Shown: positions 9,128 through 16,882 of the stretch, one piece after another
How the letters are laid out: each line of letters starts with the position of its first letter
Position numbering within the stretch: position 1 is the first letter of the stretch
From: Actinomycetota bacterium
GTDB taxonomy: Bacteria > Actinomycetota > Coriobacteriia > Anaerosomatales > Anaerosomataceae
NCBI GenBank assembly: GCA_004348925.1
Contig: RCMX01000002.1
Span: 258,909 to 322,908 of the forward strand
DNA: 64,000 nt
Reading direction: 5' to 3'
The notes under the pieces: generated by a model
The model's input: only the letters and a program-made list of their open reading frames with translations
Told to the model about the DNA's origin: nothing
Databases searched by the model: none
Translations under genes and position numbers: made by a program

Positions 9128-10797
9128 CCGCCGCATCCGGCAAGAGACTCGGTAAAGTCCTGGTGCAGTCAGGCCTGATCACCCAGGAGCAGATGGAGAC
9201 GGCGGTCGCCGCCGCGGACGGTCGCTCGCTCACCGCTGTGCTGATCGAGCAGGGCGTGGCTTCTGACACCAAGATCGCGCAGGCGGTCGCGGAGAGCATG
9301 GGGCTCGCGTTCGTCGACCTCGCAGGCTATGAGATCGATCCGAGCGCCGCGATGCTGCTATCGAACGACCTTGCGCGGCGTCACATGGTGCTGCCCATCA
9401 AGATCCAGGACGACGAGCTCGTGGTCGCTATGGCGGACCCCGCCAACATCTTCGCCATCGACGACCTTCGCATCGTCACGGGCTACGAGATCCGGCCCGT
9501 CGTGGCCACCGAGAGCGATGTCACCAACGCGATCGAGAAGTTCGCGACCATGAATCAAAACGTCGACCAGATGGTTGGCGATCTGGGTGACATCGATGTC
9601 GAGGCGGAGCGGGAGGCCGAGGAGGCGGCCGCCGACGAAGAGGCGCCCGTCGCAAAGCTCATGAACCTCATCGTTACCGAGGCCATTCGACAGGGCGCGG
9701 GCGACATCTATGTGGAACCCCTTGAGACAGAACTCCGCGTCCGGTACCGCATCGACGGTGTGTGCCAGGTCGTGATGAAGAGTCCCATCAAGCTGCACCG
9801 GCAGCTGCTCAGCCGCATCAAGATCGCCTCGGGAATGGATATCGCCGAGAAGCGCATCCCGCAGGACGGACGTTTCGGCGTGGTTCTTGATGGCAAGACC
9901 GTCGACTTCCGTGTCGCGGTCTTGCCAGCGGTCAACGGCGAGATGTGCGTCATGCGACTCCTGCGCAAGGATTCGATTATGCTCTCTCTGGAGGACCTCG
10001 GATTCCTGGAAGAGCCGATCGGACGGCTGCTGGATGCGCTCGAGAAGCCGTACGGCTGCATTCTTGTCACGGGACCGACCGGCTCGGGTAAGTCCACCAC
10101 GCTGTACGCGGCCATCAACAAGACGACCAGTCCGACCGTGAACCTCATCACGGTGGAGGATCCGGTCGAGTATCGACTTGAAGGACTCTCGCAGGTGCAC
10201 GTGAACGAGAAGGCGGGTCTCACGTTCGCCTCGGCACTGCGGTCGATCCTCCGGCAGGATCCCGATGTTGTGATGATCGGTGAGATCCGGGATAAGGAGA
10301 CCGCCACCATCGCCATCGAGGCGGCCCTTACCGGGCACCTCGTTCTGTCGACGCTGCACACCAACGATGCGCCGTCGGCGCTTACCCGACTGACCGAGAT
10401 GGGTGTCGAGCCGTTCCTCTCGGCATCGGCCATCAACTGCGTGCTCGCGCAACGTCTCGGTCGACGCCTCTGTCCCGAGTGCAAAGAGGCGTACACGCCC
10501 ACAGCCGAGGCGCTCGATCGTGTCGGATTCCCGTACGAACCGGACAAGATCCCCACCCTCTACCGGGCGGTCGGTTGCAAGCGCTGCGGCGACATCGGCT
10601 ACAAGGGACGCATGGGTATCCATGAGGTCATGACCGTCACCGAGGAGATCGAGCGTGCGTGCGTGAATCACGCGTCAGGCGATGACATCAAGCGCATCGC
10701 TGTGGCGTCAGGCATGCGCACGCTGCGCGATGACGGTTTCGCCAAGGTGCTCATGGGCGTGACGTCGATCGAGGAAGTCCTGCGCGTCGTTGTGTGA
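9124..10797 (+). CDS. pilB: Type IV pilus extension ATPase PilB/GspE (paralog 1)
   Basis: Cytoplasmic hexameric ATPase that powers pilin assembly (557 aa). The N-terminal MshEN-like region starts RLGKVLVQSGLITQEQ (residue 8 on). The catalytic part has Walker A GPTGSGKST (317-325, Lys323), Asp box LITVEDPVEY, Walker B DPDVVMIGEIRD and His box GHLVLSTLHTNDAPS. A four-Cys zinc site is formed by CPECKE and CKRCGD. The start ATG overlaps the aroE stop, placing the true N-terminus well inside the long upstream open frame. A second copy (15171-16841) lies about 4.4 kb downstream with Walker A at the same residue number. Confidence 0.95.
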   Translation: MTAASGKRLGKVLVQSGLITQEQMETAVAAADGRSLTAVLIEQGVASDTKIAQAVAESMGLAFVDLAGYEIDPSAAMLLSNDLARRHMVLPIKIQDDELVVAMADPANIFAIDDLRIVTGYEIRPVVATESDVTNAIEKFATMNQNVDQMVGDLGDIDVEAEREAEEAAADEEAPVAKLMNLIVTEAIRQGAGDIYVEPLETELRVRYRIDGVCQVVMKSPIKLHRQLLSRIKIASGMDIAEKRIPQDGRFGVVLDGKTVDFRVAVLPAVNGEMCVMRLLRKDSIMLSLEDLGFLEEPIGRLLDALEKPYGCILVTGPTGSGKSTTLYAAINKTTSPTVNLITVEDPVEYRLEGLSQVHVNEKAGLTFASALRSILRQDPDVVMIGEIRDKETATIAIEAALTGHLVLSTLHTNDAPSALTRLTEMGVEPFLSASAINCVLAQRLGRRLCPECKEAYTPTAEALDRVGFPYEPDKIPTLYRAVGCKRCGDIGYKGRMGIHEVMTVTEEIERACVNHASGDDIKRIAVASGMRTLRDDGFAKVLMGVTSIEEVLRVVV

Positions 10798-10937
10798 TGC
10801 GCTTGTTTTGAACGCGGTTGTCATGTTGTGCCAGCCTGTCTGACGTGCGAAACTGAGGAGGCGGGGCCCCTCAGGGCCGTGCTGTCGCGTGTCGTCACTT
10901 CGCGACGGACATCCGAAGCCACGGGAGTTGAAGGTCG
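10798..10937 (+). other. Intergenic gap between pilB1 and the roadblock gene
   Basis: A 140-nt gap with no coding signal. It holds two small inverted repeats (ggccc-ctca-gggcc and gtcgcg...cgcgac). I find no convincing promoter and no match to the conserved core of c-di-GMP-I riboswitches. It could separate the pilB1 transcript from the regulatory module. Confidence 0.4.
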
Positions 10938-11537
10938 ATGGTGGACAAGGGTATCGGGGATTACTTCATCTCGGATGCGGACGATGACTCGTTCGACGAC
11001 GAGTTGCTGACCGCTCCAGTAGTCGTTCCGACGACGCAGGCCGTGCCGCAAGCAGTGCCCGCGCAGCAGGTGCCGACTCAGAGCGCGCCGCCTGTGGCGC
11101 CGCCCATTGCGAGTGCGCCGGTGGTGGTCGCCCCTCCAGAGGCGCGGCCGACTGCAGCCGCACGCCAGGCCACGCGCGAGGAGCGCCTTGCGTCGGCGCT
11201 CGACAGCCTCATGCAGGAGGATCCGGACATCCAGGCTGCCGCGTTGGTCAGCCTCGACGGGTTCACGATGGCATCAGCACTGCCTGCCGGCATGCAGCCC
11301 GATCGTGTCGGTGCGATGTCGGCGGCCATCCTCGGCCTGGGTGAGCGTGCCGCGGCGGAGTTGGGTCGCGGCCATCTGTCGCAGGTCTTCATCGAGGGTG
11401 ATACGGGCTACGTGCTGCTCATGGCCGCGGGCGACCGCGCCGTCCTGACGGTCATGGCCGACGCCAACGCAAAGCTGGGACTTGTCATCTACGATATGCG
11501 AGCCACAGCCGGGACAATCGCCGAGATTCTCGGCTAG
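10938..11537 (+). CDS. Roadblock/LC7 domain protein (MglB/CvnB-like)
   Basis: 199 residues. Residues 1 to about 85 are an acidic then Pro/Ala/Val-rich unstructured linker (DADDDSFDDELL, later PAQQVPTQSAPPVAPPI). The C-terminal half is a roadblock/LC7 fold: a helix (RLASALDSLMQEDPDIQAAAL), the strand VSLDGFTMASALP, the central helix VGAMSAAILGLGERAAAEL and strands such as GYVLLMAAGD. Roadblock proteins of this kind bind and regulate Ras-like GTPases (MglB-MglA in Myxococcus, CvnB-CvnD in Streptomyces). A conservon-type GTPase gene lies two genes downstream between the two pilB paralogs, so a control role in pilus dynamics is likely (inference). Confidence 0.85.
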   Translation: MVDKGIGDYFISDADDDSFDDELLTAPVVVPTTQAVPQAVPAQQVPTQSAPPVAPPIASAPVVVAPPEARPTAAARQATREERLASALDSLMQEDPDIQAAALVSLDGFTMASALPAGMQPDRVGAMSAAILGLGERAAAELGRGHLSQVFIEGDTGYVLLMAAGDRAVLTVMADANAKLGLVIYDMRATAGTIAEILG

Positions 11538-11576
11538 ACCGCCCGGCACTCCGGGGGAAAGGCAAGAACCAGGCCG

Positions 11577-13652
11577 ATGGCACTTCGCGGCAATCTCAGG
11601 GACTTCTCACTACCCGATGTCTTCCAGCTTGTACAACTGAGCAAGAAGACGGGGGTCTTGCGCATCACGAGTTCGGACGCCGACGGAAGCATCTGGTTCC
11701 GCGACGGCGACGTCTTCTTCGCGCAGTCGAACTGGCATCGCGATCCGCTCGGCCAGCGGCTGGTGACCACCGGGCGCATCACGCCGAGTGCGCTCGTGAA
11801 GGCGCTTGAGATCCAGCGCGTGGAGCCTGTGGGTGGTCGTCGTCTCGGGCAGATCCTCGTCGACGAAGGCTACCTCACCGACAAGGTGCTCGAGACGTTC
11901 GTGCAGGAGCAGATCCAGGACACCATCTTCGATCTGATGCGTTGGGACGAAGGCGACTTCGATTTCGAGGTTCTGCCGGAAGTGGCCGACGAAGATATCG
12001 GCCTCTCAGTGTCGATCGAGAACATCGTCATGGAGGGTAGCCGCCGTCTCGAAGAGTGGAACCGGATCAAGAAGAAGGTTCCCTCTGTGGAGATGGTCTT
12101 CAAGATGGCCACCGCTCCCGGCGAGGGAACGTTCGAGATCTCGCTCAAGCCGAGTGAGTGGGCGCTCTTGCTGCTGGTTGACGGCACCCGCGATATCTCC
12201 GATCTCGCCACCGCGATGAACAAGACCGACTTCGAAGTCGCTCGTGTCATCTACGGTCTCTTCTCGGCCGGACTGCTCGAAGTCCCCTCTGAGGATGAAG
12301 TCGAACGGCTTCGGGCGGAACGCGCGGGGCGTGAAGACAAGCGTGCCAACCTCGAGGCCGAGCGTCGTGCACGCGATGAGGCGGCGGCACTCGAGGCGAT
12401 CAATCTTGAGGCGGAGATTGCGGCGGAAGCCGCGGCACGCCAGGCCGCCGAGCAGCGGGCCGCTCAGCAGCTCGAGCAGGAGCGAGCCGATGAGGCCGAA
12501 GCCGGGGCTGCCGCTGTCGCCGCCGACCTGGCTTCTCAGGCCGCTCAGGCGGAAGCGGAGCCGCATGAAGAGCCTGAGTTCCTGTCGGTGACCAAGACGC
12601 GCGCCTCTGCCGAGGATATGGCGATCTTCGCCGAGATGATGGAAGCCGTTCTCGATCACCCCGTCGAGGCGGAACCCGAGCCCGAACCGGCACCTGCACC
12701 GGAACCGGTACCGGAGCCCGAACCGGAACCGGAACTCGAACCGGAGCCCGAACCTGAGCCGACACCGGAACCGGAACCGGAACCGGAACCGGAACCGGAG
12801 CCCGAGCCCGAACCCGAACCCGAACCCGAACCCGAACCCGAACCCGAACCGGTACTGGAAGCCGAGCCGGAACCCACACCCGCACCGGAACTTGAACCGG
12901 AACCGGAACCCGCACCCGTGCCGGAACCGGAACTCGAATTGGAGCCTGAGCCCGAGCCAGAAGTCGGCATCGACGCGGAAGCGCTGTTCGGTGCGCTGAA
13001 TGCAGTGGAGACGAGCGAGATTCCTGCTCCGCCTATCGCCGAACCTCTGTCCGAGACAGCGGCCCAGGTCGTCGAGACGCTTCCCACGACCGTGATGACA
13101 GGCGACCTGGAGACCGATCTCAGGGCGCTCGGGCTTGGTGAGACGCCGGTGGAGCTTGCCCTGGAACCTGTCCTCGAGAACGCGGTCGAGGGCGCCGAAT
13201 CAGCGTATCTTGATTTCCCGGTGGCACCGGCAATGGAACCCGAGTCCGAGCCCGAGCCCGAGCCGGAATACGAACCCGAACCCGGGCCGGAGCCCGAGCC
13301 CGAGCCGGAACCCGAACCCGAACCGACTCGGATATCCTCGGCGACGAGCGACCTGGACGACTTGCTCAGGTCCCTGTCTGCCGACGATGAGACGCTTGAG
13401 CCCGCCGAGCCGACGACGGGAGTCATCTCCACGGATGCGTATCTCGCCGAGTTCGAAGGAGACACGACGCTCAGCTACGGTCTTGGCGATGAGATCACCG
13501 CCCTCACAGGCGGCGGCGGAGCCGCGCGTTCTCGCCCCGTCGCAACGGTGGGCAAGATCCCCGACTCCGAAGACAGCGTGGTGCTGCACCGGGACCAGCT
13601 TGTGGACCGTGACCTGCTTATGAAGATCATCGAAGGCATCGAGAAGCTCTGA
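11577..13652 (+). CDS. PATAN/DUF4388 domain protein with Glu-Pro repeat rods
   Basis: 691-residue cytoplasmic protein. The N-terminus (about 1-50; [20 protein letters not shown]) is a DUF4388/PATAN domain. Residues 57-80 and 89-112 form two RLGxxLV..G.I..-type 24-residue repeats like those of MshEN c-di-GMP domains. A winged-helix-like segment follows near 190-245 ([17 protein letters not shown]). Then come an Ala/Glu coiled coil (about 255-335), a first Glu-Pro rod (366-462), a loosely ordered linker, a second short Glu-Pro rod (554-583) and a conserved-looking C-terminus ([18 protein letters not shown]). PATAN proteins act on PilB in cyanobacteria; here the gene sits between roadblock and GTPase genes in a pilus locus. 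Exact function unknown. Confidence 0.85.
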   Translation: MALRGNLRDFSLPDVFQLVQLSKKTGVLRITSSDADGSIWFRDGDVFFAQSNWHRDPLGQRLVTTGRITPSALVKALEIQRVEPVGGRRLGQILVDEGYLTDKVLETFVQEQIQDTIFDLMRWDEGDFDFEVLPEVADEDIGLSVSIENIVMEGSRRLEEWNRIKKKVPSVEMVFKMATAPGEGTFEISLKPSEWALLLLVDGTRDISDLATAMNKTDFEVARVIYGLFSAGLLEVPSEDEVERLRAERAGREDKRANLEAERRARDEAAALEAINLEAEIAAEAAARQAAEQRAAQQLEQERADEAEAGAAAVAADLASQAAQAEAEPHEEPEFLSVTKTRASAEDMAIFAEMMEAVLDHPVEAEPEPEPAPAPEPVPEPEPEPELEPEPEPEPTPEPEPEPEPEPEPEPEPEPEPEPEPEPEPVLEAEPEPTPAPELEPEPEPAPVPEPELELEPEPEPEVGIDAEALFGALNAVETSEIPAPPIAEPLSETAAQVVETLPTTVMTGDLETDLRALGLGETPVELALEPVLENAVEGAESAYLDFPVAPAMEPESEPEPEPEYEPEPGPEPEPEPEPEPEPTRISSATSDLDDLLRSLSADDETLEPAEPTTGVISTDAYLAEFEGDTTLSYGLGDEITALTGGGGAARSRPVATVGKIPDSEDSVVLHRDQLVDRDLLMKIIEGIEKL
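12672..12962 (+). repeat. Glu-Pro coding hexanucleotide tandem repeat (large)
   Basis: In-frame tandem of gaaccg/gaaccc/gagccc hexamers encoding (Glu-Pro)n, interrupted by a few Ala, Leu, Thr and Val codons. The most uniform block is at about 12796-12846, where cccgaa repeats back to back. Because the unit is 6 nt, slippage would lengthen or shorten the rod without a frameshift. Confidence 0.9.
13236..13325 (+). repeat. Glu-Pro coding hexanucleotide repeat (short)
   Basis: Second Glu-Pro stretch of the same gene (residues 554-583), with Ser, Tyr and Gly interruptions. It is separated from the first by about 90 ordinary codons. Confidence 0.85.
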
Positions 13653-13668
13653 GAACGGAGTCCGCGCA

Positions 13669-14196
13669 ATGCAGTCAGTGAAAGTCGTCGTCACAGGTCC
13701 ATTCAACGCAGGAAAGACGACCTTCATAAAGTCGGTCAGCGAGATCACGGTGCTCTCAACGGAGCGTCAGGTCAGTGATGTCTCCGGTGAGGGTGGGGGA
13801 GAGACCACCGTTGCGATGGACTTCGGCCGGATTACGATCTCGGATGACGTCGTCCTCTACCTTTTCGGCACGCCGGGCCAGGAGCGGTTCTCCTTCATGT
13901 GGGAGACACTGTCCGAGGGCATGCTCGGGTTCGTGCTGCTCGTCGATGCGAAGAGCCAGGATTCGATTCGCGACGCGGCTTCCATGATCGAGTTCTTCAC
14001 GGACATGTCTGACGTTCCGTTTGTCGTCGCGGCGAACAAGGTAGATGCGAACGACTCGCAGACGCTTTCGGCAGTGCGTGCCAGCTTGGGGCTTGCCGAC
14101 GACGTGCCGCTGTTGGCCTGCAATGCCAAGGAGAAGGACAGCGTGAAGTCTGTGCTGCTTGGCCTGCTCTACCGCATTCTCGACAGCATGAGATGA
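13669..14196 (+). CDS. Small Ras-like GTPase (conservon CvnD/MglA-like)
   Basis: 175-residue single-domain GTPase. P-loop GPFNAGKTT (10-18), switch II GTPGQERF, G4 NKVD (123-126) and a G5-like CNAKEKD are all present. The GPF-x-x-GKTT and PGQ-RF-FMW layout is that of conservon CvnD-type proteins rather than Rab/Ras. No membrane segment or obvious lipidation signal is seen. Its likely partner is the roadblock protein encoded at 10938-11537. Location between pilB1 and pilB2 argues that it switches pilus machinery activity or polarity, as MglA does in Myxococcus (inference). Its stop overlaps the next ATG (ATGA). Confidence 0.9.
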   Translation: MQSVKVVVTGPFNAGKTTFIKSVSEITVLSTERQVSDVSGEGGGETTVAMDFGRITISDDVVLYLFGTPGQERFSFMWETLSEGMLGFVLLVDAKSQDSIRDAASMIEFFTDMSDVPFVVAANKVDANDSQTLSAVRASLGLADDVPLLACNAKEKDSVKSVLLGLLYRILDSMR

Positions 14197-15062
14197 CGCT
14201 TGTGGATCCCAGACTCTACATCCTCGGGGGTCTGCTCGTTCTGTTCCTGGTACTCCTGGTCTATCTTCTCGCGTCGCTGCGGCGCTACCGACGTGCCCTT
14301 CACACTGCGCGTACGGCACGTGCACAGACGGACCATGAGCCGCAGCTTCCCGAGACGATCGGCGCGAACCCGGAGCACATCGAGCGAGACGTGTTCGCCC
14401 CTGTAGACCTGATTCCCGAGAGCGTGCTCGGTGCACCGTTGAGAACAGGTGACTGGATGCCCGACGCGCCAGCGCGCGTGGAGGAATCGTCCGAGCGGAT
14501 GCCGGTTGTGCCCGAATCGTCGGACTTCGCTTCACCCTGGGAGACGCTACCCGAACCCGAACTGGAACCCGAACTGGAACCCGAACCGCTACCCGAACCC
14601 GAAGCCGCGCCCGCGCTCGCGCCTACCCCTGAGCCGCTACCCGAACCGGAACAGCGCATGGCTACGGTTCACGCCCTGCTTGAAGAACTGATGGCGGGGT
14701 CGCCCGAACCGGCGCCAGACACGGGCGCTCCAGTGGCACCCGCGAGTCCGACTGTGACGATTCCGCCGGTGGTGGTTCACATGGAACCCCGCCAGGCGGC
14801 ACCGTCGGCGGGGAGCGTGCTGTCGTCCGCCAGCGCGATCGCGGCCGCGCGCTCCGCCGTGGAATCGCCGGCGCCGGAATCCTCGGGGGCGGCTACGGAG
14901 CCACATGAGTACCGACTTGTTGCTCCTGTCGAGCTGCACTTCACGGGTGGCGAAAGCAGGGTTGGCGTACGGCCGGGCACGCGCGCGTTTGCCGAGTTCC
15001 AGCGCCTGGCGGGTCTCCTTCTCGCCGATGTGGGCGAGTCGCGATACGAACGCCGCTCCTGA
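14193..15062 (+). CDS. Membrane-anchored protein with Glu-Pro repeat, unknown function
   Basis: 289 residues, family not recognised. One transmembrane helix near residues 7-28 (LYILGGLLVLFLVLLVYLL) is followed by a basic stop-transfer patch (RRYRRALH), so most of the protein should lie in the cytoplasm. A Glu-Pro rod (about 120-153), an Ala/Pro/Ser-rich linker and a conserved-looking C-terminal region (EYRLVAPVELHFTGGESR, GTRAFAEFQRLAGLL) follow. It is translationally coupled to the GTPase gene, and the Glu-Pro rod echoes that of the PATAN protein. It may be the membrane receptor or tether of the switch module (inference). Confidence 0.75.
   Translation: MTLVDPRLYILGGLLVLFLVLLVYLLASLRRYRRALHTARTARAQTDHEPQLPETIGANPEHIERDVFAPVDLIPESVLGAPLRTGDWMPDAPARVEESSERMPVVPESSDFASPWETLPEPELEPELEPEPLPEPEAAPALAPTPEPLPEPEQRMATVHALLEELMAGSPEPAPDTGAPVAPASPTVTIPPVVVHMEPRQAAPSAGSVLSSASAIAAARSAVESPAPESSGAATEPHEYRLVAPVELHFTGGESRVGVRPGTRAFAEFQRLAGLLLADVGESRYERRS
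14550..14651 (+). repeat. Glu-Pro coding repeat in the membrane-anchored protein
   Basis: Codons alternate gaa/ccc/ccg with Leu and Ala substitutions ([18 protein letters not shown]). Same composition as the rods in the PATAN gene 1.3 kb upstream. Confidence 0.85.
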
Positions 15063-15170
15063 CACGAGCGAATCCGTCGCCCAAGACCGCCAGTTTGTCG
15101 TACCATGAGCACACACGTTCGGGGGACGTGTGGGCTTGTTCGTCCAGACCGTTCGCATCAGGGAGTGCTC

Positions 15171-16841
15171 GTGGCGGAAGCCGGTCAGCGACTGGGACAG
15201 CTTCTCCAACGCGCGGGTGTCATCACCGAGCGTCAGCTGAACGACGCCCTTGAAGTCCACAAGGCGACCGGAAGCCCCATCGGCCGTGTCCTGGTGGACC
15301 TCGGATACGCGACGCAGGGCGCGATTCTCGCCGTCATGGCTCGTCAGATAGGCATCCCGTATATCGATTTCGCCGAGAAGAAGCCCGATCCTCACGCCAT
15401 CTCGATCGTTCCGCGCGACCTGGCCGCTCGCTACACGTTGATGCCTGTCGAGTTCGACGACGAGAATCACCTTCTCGTCGCGATGGCCGACCCACAGAAC
15501 GTGCTTGCGCTTGACGACCTGCGCATCATCACCGGCTATGAGATCCGCCCGGCGATCTCCACGAAAGACGACATCCTCGCCGCTATCGAGGACTATTACA
15601 AAGTCGCCGAGCATGTTGACACCGATTTTCTCGATGGTGACGACGGCGGCAATCTCGACCTTGAGGCGCTCACCGAAGTGTCTGATGAGGCCCCGATCGT
15701 CAAGCTGGTCAACTACATCATCAACAAGGCCGTCTCGGACCGTGCGTCCGACATCCACATCGAGCCTCAGGAGAAGGATCTCCGCGTCCGCTATCGCGTT
15801 GACGGCGTGCTTCACGAGGTCATGCGAAGCCCGAAGGCAACGCAGCAAGCCATCATCAGCCGCTTCAAGATCATGTCGGACATGGATATCGCTGAGAACC
15901 GCAAGCCGCAGGACGGACACACTGCGCTCACGATCGCCGGCCACAAGATGGACTTCCGCGTTTCCACGCTTCCGACGGTGTATGGCGAGCGGGTCGTTCT
16001 CCGTATCCTCCGCAAAGACAACATCATGCTGCGGCTTGAGGACCTTGGCTTCTTGCCCGGCACGCTTGAGCGGTTCGAGTCGTCGTTCCGCAAACCTTAC
16101 GGCGCGATTCTCGTTACCGGGCCGACCGGTTCCGGCAAGTCGACCACGCTCTACGGCGCGGTGAACGTCCTCAACGACCCGGCCAGGCACATCCTTACCG
16201 CCGAGGATCCGGTCGAGTATCGCCTGCCGGGAGTGAACCAGGTGCAGACCAATGCACGCGCAGGGCTGACGTTCGCGCGGGCGCTGCGCTCCTTCCTGCG
16301 ATGCTCACCGGACATCATCCTTGTCGGTGAGATCCGAGACCAGGAGACGGCGAAGATCGCCATCGAGTCCGCGCTCACCGGCCACCTCGTGCTTTCGACG
16401 CTCCACACCAACGATGCGCCGGGCGCCATCACCAGACTCACCGAGATGGGCGTCGAGCCGTTCCTCGTAGCGTCGGCCGTCGACTGCGTACTCGCGCAGC
16501 GGCTTGCCCGCAAGCTGTGCGGCGACTGCAAAGAGGAGTACGCTCCTCAGAAGCAGGCGCTGTTGGACGCGGGCTATCCTGCCGACAATCTGCCTGACAA
16601 GCTCTTCCGCGCCGTTGGCTGCAAGAAGTGCGGGGGGACCGGGTATCGCGGTCGGATGGGCTTGCACGAAGTAATGCTGCTGTCCGAGGAGATCGGCGAT
16701 CTTACCGTCAAGGAGGCCACCTCCGAGGAGATCAAGCAGGTGGCGATGGCTCAGGGGATGCTCACGCTGAAGCAGGACGGCCTTGAGAAGGTTCGTATGG
16801 GTGCTACCTCGATAGAGGAGATCATGCGGGTTGTCGCGTAA
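15171..16841 (+). CDS. pilB: Type IV pilus extension ATPase PilB/GspE (paralog 2)
   Basis: 556 residues and collinear with paralog 1 (Walker A GPTGSGKST again at 317-325). The N-terminal MshEN is well preserved: two 24-residue motifs at 7-30 and 36-59, separated by exactly 5 residues. Asp box LTAEDPVEY, His box GHLVLSTLHTNDAPG and the zinc Cys (CGDCKE, CKKCGG) are present. The segment before Walker B reads RCSPDIILVGEIRD instead of the usual RQDPD. GTG 15171 is preferred (GGGAG at 15161-15165); an upstream in-frame start at 15105 has no good SD. The 108-nt gap before it holds a 7-bp hairpin (cacacgt/acgtgtg, 15113-15133) and no clear promoter. Confidence 0.95.
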   Translation: MAEAGQRLGQLLQRAGVITERQLNDALEVHKATGSPIGRVLVDLGYATQGAILAVMARQIGIPYIDFAEKKPDPHAISIVPRDLAARYTLMPVEFDDENHLLVAMADPQNVLALDDLRIITGYEIRPAISTKDDILAAIEDYYKVAEHVDTDFLDGDDGGNLDLEALTEVSDEAPIVKLVNYIINKAVSDRASDIHIEPQEKDLRVRYRVDGVLHEVMRSPKATQQAIISRFKIMSDMDIAENRKPQDGHTALTIAGHKMDFRVSTLPTVYGERVVLRILRKDNIMLRLEDLGFLPGTLERFESSFRKPYGAILVTGPTGSGKSTTLYGAVNVLNDPARHILTAEDPVEYRLPGVNQVQTNARAGLTFARALRSFLRCSPDIILVGEIRDQETAKIAIESALTGHLVLSTLHTNDAPGAITRLTEMGVEPFLVASAVDCVLAQRLARKLCGDCKEEYAPQKQALLDAGYPADNLPDKLFRAVGCKKCGGTGYRGRMGLHEVMLLSEEIGDLTVKEATSEEIKQVAMAQGMLTLKQDGLEKVRMGATSIEEIMRVVA

Positions 16842-16882
16842 GGATTCTTGCAGGAAGCCGCTTTCGGGGAGGGGTGCGGCCG

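Noticed and set aside
9358-10671. Long minus-strand open frame opposite pilB1
   Set aside because: Shadow of pilB1; translation is Arg/His/Asp-rich without family motifs.
10798-10937. c-di-GMP riboswitch before the regulatory module
   Set aside because: Looked for because of pilus genes and MshEN domains; the conserved aptamer core and paired loops are not present here, nor in the gaps before pilB2, pilin, minor pilins or pilM.
12672-12962. CRISPR-like or satellite array
   Set aside because: The repeat unit is a 6-nt in-frame Glu-Pro codon pair with no spacers, inside a gene.
12656-13465. Minus-strand open frame coding for a Ser-Gly repeat protein
   Set aside because: It is the mirror image of the Glu-Pro hexanucleotide repeat in the plus-strand PATAN gene, with no SD and no independent support.
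14637-16190. Long minus-strand open frame opposite pilB2
   Set aside because: Shadow of pilB2 third-position GC; no domain or SD.
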